From positions 54,180 through 118,179 of the forward strand of contig JABIGF010000003.1 of assembly GCA_018650285.1 (NCBI GenBank): a stretch of DNA of 64,000 nt, given 5' to 3'. The stretch is from Methanobacteriota archaeon (lineage in GTDB: Archaea; Thermoplasmatota; Poseidoniia; Poseidoniales; Thalassarchaeaceae). Under the pieces are notes generated by a model that was not told where the DNA came from, did not search any database, and saw only the letters and a list, made by a program, of their open reading frames with translations. A program made the position numbers and the translations under genes. Below, piece by piece: positions 17,815 through 27,024 of the stretch (positions are counted from its first letter, which is position 1; every line of letters begins with the position of its first letter).

Positions 17815-18624
17815 TCAATTGACGATGGTTGAATTATCGCCGGCAACAGTGTGGCCCAGATAGATAATAGAGAGGTCAACTGCACAGCCTTGTGCATCGC
17901 AGATGTCTGCGCCTGCTTCTGCTAGGAAGATGAATTCCCCTGATTCCCAGGAGTTGTCATCGTCACCAGCTTGTTGGCTGATTTGACAGTCGTCACCAGC
18001 AGCAACGCTGCATGTAAACACGTTGTCATCGACACTTAGTATAATTTGTACAGATGACCACGTCAGCGTATCATGTCCTGTCATCTGCATCTTGATCAAT
18101 GTGTCATCGGTTGCTGCGCTTGCATCGTCTGCTGCATCATCTGCTGTGTATGTATTCGAAGTTAAGGTTGATGATGGCGGTGGATAAATAATCACAGGTA
18201 TTGTTAGAGTAATCAGTGGTGATGAACTCCAAGCCCCATCATCGTCTAATGCGCCAAATACAACACTAGTCATTGCATGATTTACTGAATAATTTACTGT
18301 AAGAGTTTCAGGAATAAACAGTGTTGTTAATCCAACAGAATCAGAAATCGGATAATCTATTGAACCATCTAAATCAATATCCCAGCCTGCCTCAACGATA
18401 TTTCCATCCCAATCAGTCATAGCATGATATACTGTAATATTCCAACCTGATAGAGTATTGGATGGAGATGAATCGCCCATCCAAGATGCTGTCACCACCG
18501 GAGGGAGATTACTTTCTATTGACGAATCGTTGTCTGCAGAACCATCAGATGATAATCCAAAACAACCAGAAAACACAATCAATAATCCGAGCACTGAAAC
18601 ATAGAACGATCTAAGATAATCCAT
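17815..18624 (-). CDS. Lipoprotein with PKD-like region and C-terminal domain shared with the 6585-7343 protein
   Basis: 269 residues from ATG 18624 (MDYLRSFYVSV); the lipobox is VFSGC at about residue 20. Residues 40-150 contain an Ig/PKD-like segment (DWDGNIVEAGWDIDLDGSIDYPI; ALDDDGAWSSS). Residues 175-269 contain NVFTCSVAAGDDCQISQQAG, a W-E-S-G-E segment and DICDAQGCAVDLSIIYLG, closely matching the C-terminal domain of the protein at 6585-7343. Function is unknown; it is probably a surface-anchored binding protein. An in-frame ATG at 18633 would add three residues. Confidence 0.75.
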   Translation of the reverse strand: MDYLRSFYVSVLGLLIVFSGCFGLSSDGSADNDSSIESNLPPVVTASWMGDSSPSNTLSGWNITVYHAMTDWDGNIVEAGWDIDLDGSIDYPISDSVGLTTLFIPETLTVNYSVNHAMTSVVFGALDDDGAWSSSPLITLTIPVIIYPPPSSTLTSNTYTADDAADDASAATDDTLIKMQMTGHDTLTWSSVQIILSVDDNVFTCSVAAGDDCQISQQAGDDDNSWESGEFIFLAEAGADICDAQGCAVDLSIIYLGHTVAGDNSTIVN

Positions 18625-18672
18625 ATAGCACATAACGAATTGCTAAATTCTATTATGCTTCCTATCTAGCAA

Positions 18673-21600
18673 TCAGTTGTTTATTTGCTCGAAATCAAGG
18701 ATAACTTGGCCATAAGCGTCCCACTTTACAATCGGCTTGTATCCATCATATTGTGCACCGCTTAGAGCCTGACGGATTCTTTCAAGCACATCTAATGGCA
18801 ACTCAACATCAAATCCTTCACCGCTGTCAAATCTGCTTGGCACAGGCAATACTGGTTCAGGAATCGATTGTGGTTCCTCTTCAACATCTTGAGTAGAAGT
18901 TTCTTCATCATCAACATCTGTTGTATCTTCACTAGATTCTTCTTCATCGTGTTGAGGTTGAATAGATAATTCTGAAGTAAATGGTTCAGCAACACGTTCG
19001 CCTTGAGATGCAGTACCTGACACCTCAACGCCAGCACGCATCATGTAGAGGAAACCTTGCCCAAACAGAGTTAATGCTGCAAGCAAATACATCACTCCTT
19101 GTAGAACACCATTAGAAATGTCACCAGCGACTATCAAGATTCCAAGAGGGATTGAGACAAGAGTGTATATTCTTCTCCATCTCTCATCCTTCTCAAATCC
19201 AATCATCATCTGAAGTCCACCAAATACTGCAAGAACCGCACCAAATAGCCAAATCCCATGGGCGTCTGAAAGCAGCAATGCAGCTATTGGAACATAAATT
19301 GCACCCGCAATTCCAGAATGATTTGAGACCTCAAGTACCTTGTCATTAGATATTTCATTCCACTCAAAGTCCCAGTTTCTCCATGATGCCCAAGTAAGTA
19401 ATAAGCCAGAAAGCAATAACCACATCCCTCCAATATCTGAGTCATATTGTTCAATTGAGTCAATTTCAGTAACTAAATTAATCACTGCAATAGTTTCAAT
19501 AATCACTGCAGCAAACAGCAATTTCGCATGCCTCTGATGCCATAATCTAGCAGAAAGTACGAATGCTGAAATGAGGAATACAATACCATAAAATGCACCC
19601 ATTCCAATAAGACTGAAGAAAACGGCATACGCTAGTTGTACATTTGCAATCAACACTCTTGTTTCTTGATGAGAAACCTTGGCATCAAAACCAAAACCTC
19701 CTTTCATCACCTCAAATTTGCCAGGATTCGCCTCTGGTGCACGTGATTGCATAATGCCCTTCCAGAAAAGGATTGTAACAATCCATGTTACCAAGGATGC
19801 AATTGTCCAAGTAATATCAAAAGCATCATTGACAAACCAATTGCCTTCTTCTTCTGCGAATTGAAGAGAAAGGGCAAAACCAAGCGGCCAAATCCAAAAT
19901 GCTGCCAACTGGCCGCTAGACCAAGCGCCAATTCCAGCGATTACAACCACTACAAGCATCAACATATATGGATCTGAAACCAATAAATGCAAACCTGCAA
20001 CAACCGATAATGCTGGCATCAAAATAGGGAATTGTGCTAATTCTGCTCTTGCCTCATCACCTTTTGATAGTCGGATATCACGAATGAACATTATCAATGG
20101 TATAGCACCAATTATTATCCATCCTAATCCAACCCAAGCAGGATAATTAATACCTAAGAACAACGAGTTTTTTGTCAATAATAGTGAAGCTATCTCAGGT
20201 GAACTAGCATAAACAATTGCCTTCGGTAATAATCCAAGAAATAAACAACCTATTGCCCAAAATATTGGCATCAAATTGAGTGGCACCATTCGCCTATGTT
20301 GCAATGAACGGGTAATAGCCAAAATCATCATTCCAATGAACAGGATACCGCCAGAAACGTCTAGCATGGCGACCATCATGGTGCCTATCAGCAACCAATC
20401 AGCAGAACTGCCTTCCTCCTTGACTACACCCTGTTTTGTCAGCATAAATTGTCCAAGTAAAGGACCTGCTAACATCATCACATCAAATATAATTTGAACA
20501 AGTAGTATTTCACTTGCATTAGAATCAAACAGTGATTGATGAATACGGAATGACCACGGAAGTCCGACAAAGAAAAGCAGCCAAATTCCTGCTGCCCTTG
20601 TTCTATTATCCTTAGGAAGTTCAAACAATATTTCTCGACTCAATACAATTATTGGCAGAACCAGTAAAAATACCGCCCAAGTCTCAGTCATATCGGCAGC
20701 AGCTAGTGAGAAAATTAACAATGGCATTACCATTGAACCACGCATTGCAGGGCCCCAATCAAGCGCCCTCAATTTTTCACCTAATTTACTCGAATTAGAA
20801 GACCATTGTCCTGTTGAAGGGTTCCAATCATTGACCTGCATTGTAGAATCAAGAAGTGTACCAACCATCTTCCCGATATCAAACTCAAAGTCTCTCAATG
20901 AACGGCCTAGCGCATAGAGAATTATTGAGCCAATAAGTGCTTCAACCCCTAAGCCGGTGACACCAATTTTGTCAGCAAGTCCACTGTCAAGGCGCCCCAT
21001 CCACTCTAGAATAAACAAGGATGCGCCAGTAACAAGCACCAAAATTGACACATCTTTTCTTCTCTGAGTATCGCCTAAATCAATTGATTCAGACATACTT
21101 GCTTCACGCATTATCAAAAACAGCAGGTACCCAACAAATGCTAACGGAAGATAGGCACCTGACCCAAATAGCATTTCATGGGAGAACAATGTTAACACAA
21201 TCATCAAATGATATGGTGCCTTTGACATTCTTCTATATTCACTACCAATCCCTCCAATGAATAGTAAAGCAGCAGGAGGCACAATCAAGAAGACTGGGTC
21301 TAATGCTAATTCTGTGAATGGGCCATCATTAAATGATGACAGCCAATCAACAATGAACCAAGATGTTGCTAGCATGGAGAAAGTCCAATCTGAAACCCAA
21401 CGACGTGTTTGTGGTTTGTTCAACATGTAAACAAACGCAATTATTGCTAAAGCCCAAGCAAAACCAGAACCAGGTGCTGGCAAAAATGACAAACCAACCG
21501 CTAAGCCAATCGGCATCCACGGAACTCTTCGCATATGTACTGGGATGAAATAACCAAGCAACAATGATAACCAGATAAACATCGGTAAACTGATTAAAAC

Positions 21601-22629
21601 ATTCTCAATTGGATCAACAATAATGAGATTTAATCCCCCGACTACCGCCCAAAATTCAGCCACAAGAATGATGATTATCAGAACTATTGAACCGTGCTGA
21701 ATCATTGAACGTGACAAACCTTGAGCAGAGGCAAAGATACCTTGCATCAAGACAACCATTGCTAGCAGGCTTAAGCCAGCGCCGCCGCCAACCTTCAATT
21801 CATACACAAGCGGAATTATTGAGGATAGGAAAGCAGCACCCAAAAACAGTGGCGCACGATTAGAAGTGGAGCCAAGCCACATCCCAATTCCAGTTAACAG
21901 CAAAGCACTGAGAAGTATTGGTAGTGTGATGTATCCCATAGACCAATTAACCCAAATTTCAGCACCAATAAACAAAATCACTAATGGAGAAAGAACCGTT
22001 ACTAGACGAGGTAGCATGGTTGCCCCAACGCGCTCATTTTGACGCCATTGAGAATAACCAATCATGACAAATCCTATCGCTTGGATTAGTGCACCCCATT
22101 CACCAGGCATCCAGCCATCTGTGCCAACATTTGCATGGCAAGTTCCAACCCATGAATTACTATATCCACAATAAAAGAATAAGCCCCAACGAGTAATCCA
22201 AAAGCCACCTAATACTGCAAATAAGTGGCCAAAAGAGAGGACGTAATCATGGACAATCGATATTCGCCCATGCCTTCGATGTTGAACCTCAACAAATCCA
22301 TATGAAAATAGAACTAGCAGGCCAGCTCCCGATGAAAGATACAGGAATTCCATATCGCTGTCAAGTTCGCTTGTCATGAATCTTCCAATTGCAAAAGCAA
22401 GAGCAATGATACCCCCAATAATGGAGAAAAGCATGCCCATTTTTGCTGTATCAATATCTCCGGTTGACATTGACGGCGTCTCTACCTGAACTCCAGGAAA
22501 ATATGTTGGTTGTTGTCCACCCGCCTGTTTTGATTCACTAACACTTTTCACCTGTGAAAAATCCCGGAATCTTGTTCTCTTCTCTTCTCCAGCCTCGGCC
22601 ATAACAGTAAATTTACTATGCCAACTCAT
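18673..22629 (-). CDS. Very large multi-span integral membrane protein, unknown family
   Basis: 1318 residues, almost entirely hydrophobic helices from about residue 60 to 1200; I estimate some 35-40 membrane spans. The N-terminal 50 residues are hydrophilic and charged (GEEKRTRFRDFSQVKSVSES). The C-terminal about 110 residues are soluble and acidic with Glu/Asp-rich repeats, then a short domain (VELPLDVLERIRQALSGAQY). The layout recalls DUF2339-type giant membrane proteins, but I do not recognise a definite family and see no transport or catalytic motif. ATG 22629 is the longest start; ATG 22602 (MAEAGEEKR) is equally plausible. It is divergent from an HTH_10 regulator with a 73-nt gap, suggesting regulation by it. 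Confidence 0.8.
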   Translation of the reverse strand: MSWHSKFTVMAEAGEEKRTRFRDFSQVKSVSESKQAGGQQPTYFPGVQVETPSMSTGDIDTAKMGMLFSIIGGIIALAFAIGRFMTSELDSDMEFLYLSSGAGLLVLFSYGFVEVQHRRHGRISIVHDYVLSFGHLFAVLGGFWITRWGLFFYCGYSNSWVGTCHANVGTDGWMPGEWGALIQAIGFVMIGYSQWRQNERVGATMLPRLVTVLSPLVILFIGAEIWVNWSMGYITLPILLSALLLTGIGMWLGSTSNRAPLFLGAAFLSSIIPLVYELKVGGGAGLSLLAMVVLMQGIFASAQGLSRSMIQHGSIVLIIIILVAEFWAVVGGLNLIIVDPIENVLISLPMFIWLSLLLGYFIPVHMRRVPWMPIGLAVGLSFLPAPGSGFAWALAIIAFVYMLNKPQTRRWVSDWTFSMLATSWFIVDWLSSFNDGPFTELALDPVFLIVPPAALLFIGGIGSEYRRMSKAPYHLMIVLTLFSHEMLFGSGAYLPLAFVGYLLFLIMREASMSESIDLGDTQRRKDVSILVLVTGASLFILEWMGRLDSGLADKIGVTGLGVEALIGSIILYALGRSLRDFEFDIGKMVGTLLDSTMQVNDWNPSTGQWSSNSSKLGEKLRALDWGPAMRGSMVMPLLIFSLAAADMTETWAVFLLVLPIIVLSREILFELPKDNRTRAAGIWLLFFVGLPWSFRIHQSLFDSNASEILLVQIIFDVMMLAGPLLGQFMLTKQGVVKEEGSSADWLLIGTMMVAMLDVSGGILFIGMMILAITRSLQHRRMVPLNLMPIFWAIGCLFLGLLPKAIVYASSPEIASLLLTKNSLFLGINYPAWVGLGWIIIGAIPLIMFIRDIRLSKGDEARAELAQFPILMPALSVVAGLHLLVSDPYMLMLVVVVIAGIGAWSSGQLAAFWIWPLGFALSLQFAEEEGNWFVNDAFDITWTIASLVTWIVTILFWKGIMQSRAPEANPGKFEVMKGGFGFDAKVSHQETRVLIANVQLAYAVFFSLIGMGAFYGIVFLISAFVLSARLWHQRHAKLLFAAVIIETIAVINLVTEIDSIEQYDSDIGGMWLLLSGLLLTWASWRNWDFEWNEISNDKVLEVSNHSGIAGAIYVPIAALLLSDAHGIWLFGAVLAVFGGLQMMIGFEKDERWRRIYTLVSIPLGILIVAGDISNGVLQGVMYLLAALTLFGQGFLYMMRAGVEVSGTASQGERVAEPFTSELSIQPQHDEEESSEDTTDVDDEETSTQDVEEEPQSIPEPVLPVPSRFDSGEGFDVELPLDVLERIRQALSGAQYDGYKPIVKWDAYGQVILDFEQINN

Positions 22630-22702
22630 TAACTCTTACCCGACCACCTTTGTTTTCAGAATCAAAACGAAGCATCAAAGCATAAGCCACCACCCCATAG
22701 CC

Positions 22703-23341
22703 GTGCAAGAAGTCAAACTCTTTTGGAATGAAGCAAGTATAGCAAATTCAGACTTTGCTGAATTGCTAAAATTCTGTCAATCTTTTGAGGTTGTTGCCCA
22801 TTTAGATGTGCGACCAGATGGTGTAAGGCAACTTGCTCGCTGCCAGATGCATGAAGGTATGACTGTTGAACAATTGAATGATGTATCATTCTTAACTTTT
22901 GAAGGATTACTACCCAATCGTGATGATGGCCCTGACCCAATTGTTGTGATGAATCGTCACCCACTAGTATCTGCAGCAGTAATATTTGATGATATTGCAG
23001 TCTATCCGCCATATTCAATTTCTGCCAATGGAATTTCAGTCACAGTCAGAGGTGTGCCAAGTGGGATTTCAGATTTTCTTGCATTAACCAACGACCTACT
23101 CCCACCAGACAAAGTTTCAGTCACCACTCATGATGAACCAAAAGATGAGGCGAGAAATCTACTAGGAGAAAGGCAACTTGAAGTCATTCAAAAAGCTGTA
23201 GCACATGGTTACTATGATGAGCCAAGAAAAATCTCAATGAGGGATTTGTCCATTGAGCTCAACATTGCGAGAAGCACTCTTGGAGAACATCTGCATAAAG
23301 CGGAAGCCACCCTAATAAAATGGGTCTCTGAGAACAATTGA
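22703..23341 (+). CDS. Bat-type HTH_10 transcriptional regulator
   Basis: 212 residues with a GTG start at 22703 (MQEVKLFW). The N-terminal domain of about 150 residues has no recognised ligand motif. The C-terminal HTH_10 module reads ERQLEVIQKAVAHGYYDEPR, then a recognition region NIARSTLGEHLHKAEATLIK. The family contains bacterio-opsin activator homologues. A paralogue at 43847-44524 has the same N-terminal signature (M-x-EV-x-LFW), GTG start and domain order. The divergent neighbour is the giant membrane protein gene; the CD36-like gene converges with a 2-nt gap. Confidence 0.88.
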   Translation: MQEVKLFWNEASIANSDFAELLKFCQSFEVVAHLDVRPDGVRQLARCQMHEGMTVEQLNDVSFLTFEGLLPNRDDGPDPIVVMNRHPLVSAAVIFDDIAVYPPYSISANGISVTVRGVPSGISDFLALTNDLLPPDKVSVTTHDEPKDEARNLLGERQLEVIQKAVAHGYYDEPRKISMRDLSIELNIARSTLGEHLHKAEATLIKWVSENN

Positions 23342-23343
23342 AA

Positions 23344-25209
23344 TCAATTTTCTACATTATCATCAAGCGCAGTATCTGCTACTGTACCTAATTCTAGCGA
23401 TTCTGCATTTTCTTCATCGCGTACCATTCCAACTAATCCAAAGATTAGAGTGCCAATTGCAGCAAGATAAATCACAAGTGTAATTTGGTCAATAAAGAAA
23501 GAACTAGCATCGGTATCAAAATTGGTCCAATATGTGAGTTGCTTCTGATTATCTATGATTCCGCTCTGCATTTGGTCAACAGTGTCTTGGTCAGCTCCGC
23601 CACCGGTTTCAATTTTGAATACTGGTTGTAGATCTGATTCAGTAGGAGGAGATGTGGCTTGTTCAGACATAAATCTAGTATCTAGGTAAAAGTAACTAGT
23701 AGACTCACCTGAAATAATAATTCTAGCATCAGGCTGTACTTTCAATTCCACATCAGCAGCAAAATAAATTGGAACTGCACCGGGGAAAATATCAACAAGA
23801 GATTGTTGATTTGTCAATTTTGCTTGAATTGAACGCTCACCTGGTGCGACACTTGCAGTCCAAACCTCTACAGGCAATCCTAGGTATTCTCCATCATCCT
23901 GTCTTTCAGGGCTTACCACAGCGTAATCACCCAAATTAAGCAAATCACCTGAACCGGTAATAAATCCGCCAGATGTTCCTGCTAAAGATTCAACTCCAAT
24001 TTCACCAAATGTAGCAACTTCCATTTCAGGAGTACGCCAAAATAAATTCGGGCTACCATCTTGCAATAATGTTTCACCAGTATCACATGATGGGTTTTCT
24101 CCAGTACAAACGGTGTATGTAGTCCCATTACCTGTAGAAACATTTGGAGAGCCAAAGTAAGTCTTGTTAGTCTCTAGAGATTGCCATCCCATGGATAAAT
24201 CCATCACATCGCCCTCTAATTGTGCCATTAATGGGTCTCTCCAACCAAACAACCATTGGTCCACAGTATGAGAAACATACTTTGTTGCACCAAACATTTG
24301 TGCTAAACTAGTTGGAACCATTCCATTGAACATTGTTTGACCCACAAAAAATCTCAATGCGGCTGCAGCATTTTCATCAATACCATATAACATCGCTACC
24401 GTTGAATCATTCCATTCTAACTGGATTCCATTTGCATCAGGAGCCATTGTCATTGGATTTATTGAAACGGTATGCCCTGAAACTTCACCGTACAAGAACA
24501 AAACGGCCGCATCACCTGTAATGGCTAAAGGCCCAAACAAAATATTCTGTGATTGTTCTAATGACAAATTTACTACAGGATTTGCCATTCCCCATATCCC
24601 GCCCATATTCAAACCGGCTTGTTCATATCCGCCATTGACTGGATTCTCAGCACCAAATGCAATCATTGCATCCTCTGAAACATTATTTGTCCCATTTTCC
24701 ACCGTTACAGATTCAATTAATGAGGCATATGCAGAATTAACAGCAAGTGAAACCGCCCCCACTCTTTGAGGTTCATACAAAATATTGAGTGCTGTAATAG
24801 GTGTAGTAGATGAAACACCATCCTTCCAATCATAGGTATTAATTTCTGAATAAGTGATTGTTCCCGCTTCAGCGTCATGATTAATCAAAGTTCGTTCCGT
24901 AGAAATTTCATAAGTCACTGGGCCGACCTGATCATAAACAGCATCAACATTGAAATCAGCTAAAATTGCGTCTAAATTGGTTAAATTCCAAGCATAATAG
25001 TCTCTCTCACTGGTAGATGTAAGCCAATCCTCACTTAATTCAGTACAATCTTCATCCTCACAAATTTCATCTTTAGTATATGTTTGAAACATGCTATCTA
25101 CGGCGCCATCCACTGCTCCAGTTGCAACTGTTCCAACTACTCCAATGTTGAATGCTGCAAGCATCAGTCCAACCACAATCAATACTGTATTCTTATTCAT
25201 CATAACCAT
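23344..25209 (-). CDS. CD36/LIMP-2-like membrane protein
   Basis: 621 residues with the topology of the CD36 scavenger receptor family: an N-terminal membrane helix (VLIVVGLMLAAFNIGVVGTV), a large outer domain, and a C-terminal helix (ITLVIYLAAIGTLIFGLVGMV) with a short acidic tail. Family-like motifs are YYAWNLTNLDAIL with VYDQVGPVTYEI near residues 70-100 (CD36: FNxTNxxExxxGxxPxxxExGPYxYxE), TVDQWLFGWRDPLM near 310, and YTVCTGENPSC followed by LLQDG and GTSGGFI near 360-420. Known members bind or pass lipids and lipoproteins. Function here is inferred from family only. ATGs at 25209, 25203 and 25200 are all possible. It is divergent from an acyltransferase gene. Confidence 0.72.
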   Translation of the reverse strand: MVMMNKNTVLIVVGLMLAAFNIGVVGTVATGAVDGAVDSMFQTYTKDEICEDEDCTELSEDWLTSTSERDYYAWNLTNLDAILADFNVDAVYDQVGPVTYEISTERTLINHDAEAGTITYSEINTYDWKDGVSSTTPITALNILYEPQRVGAVSLAVNSAYASLIESVTVENGTNNVSEDAMIAFGAENPVNGGYEQAGLNMGGIWGMANPVVNLSLEQSQNILFGPLAITGDAAVLFLYGEVSGHTVSINPMTMAPDANGIQLEWNDSTVAMLYGIDENAAAALRFFVGQTMFNGMVPTSLAQMFGATKYVSHTVDQWLFGWRDPLMAQLEGDVMDLSMGWQSLETNKTYFGSPNVSTGNGTTYTVCTGENPSCDTGETLLQDGSPNLFWRTPEMEVATFGEIGVESLAGTSGGFITGSGDLLNLGDYAVVSPERQDDGEYLGLPVEVWTASVAPGERSIQAKLTNQQSLVDIFPGAVPIYFAADVELKVQPDARIIISGESTSYFYLDTRFMSEQATSPPTESDLQPVFKIETGGGADQDTVDQMQSGIIDNQKQLTYWTNFDTDASSFFIDQITLVIYLAAIGTLIFGLVGMVRDEENAESLELGTVADTALDDNVEN

Positions 25210-25239
25210 CTCTTATTTTTTCGAGATAGTATATGCTGA

Positions 25240-26937
25240 ATGAACCTTGTCACTAAAAAATGCAATGTAATGCAGGCAAATCACATATCACTAACAACCG
25301 CGCCTGCACGGCAAAGGGGATGCACTTTGGACGACGCACCAACTCGTACATATCGCCTAATTCGTTGGCTATGCCGGCAAATTTCTGCATCTTGGTTCCG
25401 TGAACATGGTATTGTCAATGAAGAGTGGGTTCCTGAAGAGGGAGGGGTTCTATTCGCTGCTTGGCATCCAGGTTCATTAATTGACCCAATGTTGATGCTT
25501 TCTTTACTCCCGGGCCAACTTACTTTTGCAGCAAAACACACACTATTCAAAATTCCTGTACTAGGCTACATCATGAAAAAGGCTGGCGCTAAACCCGTCT
25601 ATAGAAAGCAAGACATAACACCTACTAACGAAAGTGGTGGAGCGAATAAAAAGAAGGCTGGAGCGGGCAATTCAGCATTAATTGACACTCTATCTGAGGT
25701 CTTATCTGATGGTGGAAGGTGTGCGATATTTCCCGAAGGAGTATCCCATCTTTTTAGTCAACCTCAAAAGACGAAAACAGGGCCTGCAAGAATCATGCTA
25801 CAAGCATTGAAAAATTCTGCTGAAAATGGTACAAAACCACCATCACTTGTGCCTGTAGGATTACACTATACTGATGCAAATCGCTTCCGCGAGCGTGCAC
25901 TTGTAACTGTTCATCAGCCAATGAATCTTCCACCTCTACCCGGTAATGAAGGAGCACCAGCACCAACTACTGAATTAATTGATGAATTTGGCGATGATAT
26001 CGCTGGTGAGCGAGCATGGGTGAACTCAGTAACAGAATCCTTAGGCGTGGAACTTGAAAGATGCAGTCAAGGATTAGAGACATGGGAAGACCGAAAATTG
26101 CTCTGGCGCGCACGTGGTCTCATATCTGTTCACAGAAATCGAACTACTGGAAGAAAAACTGCCCCAACCTATGCAGAAGCGGTGGTAGGTTCACGCAGAG
26201 CGAGAGCTGCTTGGCTTTGGCTATCAAAAAATGAACCGGCCCAAGCCGCCACTTTGAAAACAAAAGTAGCAGCACATGCTGAAAAAATGGAGAATTATCA
26301 ACTAAAAGAGCATGAACTATACGACCGGCATAAACAACCTGGCGCCATTGACCTAATTTTTTCAATTTTCCAAATCATCTGGTCATGGATGTGGATGCTT
26401 GGCCTAATCACATGGGGTGCTCTCCTAGGATCTTGGCCACCTTATCGATTATCAGGGCCACTTGCAATTCGCCTCTCCCTCAAAGAAAAACACGCCTTAG
26501 GCACGCATAAAATCGCCCTTGGTTTCCTACTATTGCCAATTTGGTGGTTTGTTCTATCATTCCCAGTTGCCTTCTTGTTGGCAGCAAAAACAAGTCCTCT
26601 ATGGAAATTGAAATTGTATGGATTACTGCCACTTGTTCAACCCTATTTGACCCAAATTAATTGGGTATTATTAGCATTTATTTTAATGCCACTTTGGCCC
26701 GTTGCAGCACGATTACATCTGCGACTATATCGCCGCTCATTGAAAGCCATTAGAACTCTAAAACTATGGAAACTGTTACGCCGAGATGAAATTCCTTGGG
26801 ATGAATTGGCTAATGAGCAAATTGAACTCGCAACACTTCTTGATAATCTTGGACAAAAACTTGTTCTACCGGGCGATAAAGAATGGACTGAGCCACCAAC
26901 AGGAATTGATGACTTTTCCATTGTTCATCTAAGATGA
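25240..26937 (+). CDS. Glycerolipid acyltransferase (PlsC/Gpt2-like)
   Basis: 565 residues. The acyltransferase domain (about 60-280) has motif I AAWHPGSLIDPM (catalytic His and Asp, as in the NHPNxxxDP form), FAAKHTLFKIPVLGYIMKKAGAKPVYR as motif II, motif III FPEGVSHLFSQP, and motif IV LVPVGLHY. This spacing recalls yeast Gpt2/Sct1-like glycerol-3-phosphate acyltransferases rather than short bacterial PlsC. The C-terminal half has about 4-5 membrane spans. It would acylate sn-glycerol-3-phosphate or lysophosphatidate, fitting the GpsA encoded at 57009-58016. ATG 25240 is used; ATG 25270 (MQANHISLTT) would leave a longer divergent promoter region. Confidence 0.82.
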   Translation: MNLVTKKCNVMQANHISLTTAPARQRGCTLDDAPTRTYRLIRWLCRQISASWFREHGIVNEEWVPEEGGVLFAAWHPGSLIDPMLMLSLLPGQLTFAAKHTLFKIPVLGYIMKKAGAKPVYRKQDITPTNESGGANKKKAGAGNSALIDTLSEVLSDGGRCAIFPEGVSHLFSQPQKTKTGPARIMLQALKNSAENGTKPPSLVPVGLHYTDANRFRERALVTVHQPMNLPPLPGNEGAPAPTTELIDEFGDDIAGERAWVNSVTESLGVELERCSQGLETWEDRKLLWRARGLISVHRNRTTGRKTAPTYAEAVVGSRRARAAWLWLSKNEPAQAATLKTKVAAHAEKMENYQLKEHELYDRHKQPGAIDLIFSIFQIIWSWMWMLGLITWGALLGSWPPYRLSGPLAIRLSLKEKHALGTHKIALGFLLLPIWWFVLSFPVAFLLAAKTSPLWKLKLYGLLPLVQPYLTQINWVLLAFILMPLWPVAARLHLRLYRRSLKAIRTLKLWKLLRRDEIPWDELANEQIELATLLDNLGQKLVLPGDKEWTEPPTGIDDFSIVHLR

Positions 26938-26998
26938 CACTGTATAGTAAGCAGAAAATAAGCGAACTATCAAAGACGGAGGCGGGCTCGTCAGTATC

Positions 26999-27011
26999 CC
27001 CACGGAGTGGG
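26999..27011 (+). promoter_or_regulatory. Hairpin before the molybdenum hydroxylase operon
   Basis: CCCAC-GGA-GTGGG ends 13 nt before the ATG at 27025. A GGGAGAGG purine tract overlaps its 3' arm and is the probable ribosome site. Confidence 0.4.
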
Positions 27012-27024
27012 AGAGGCTACATTG

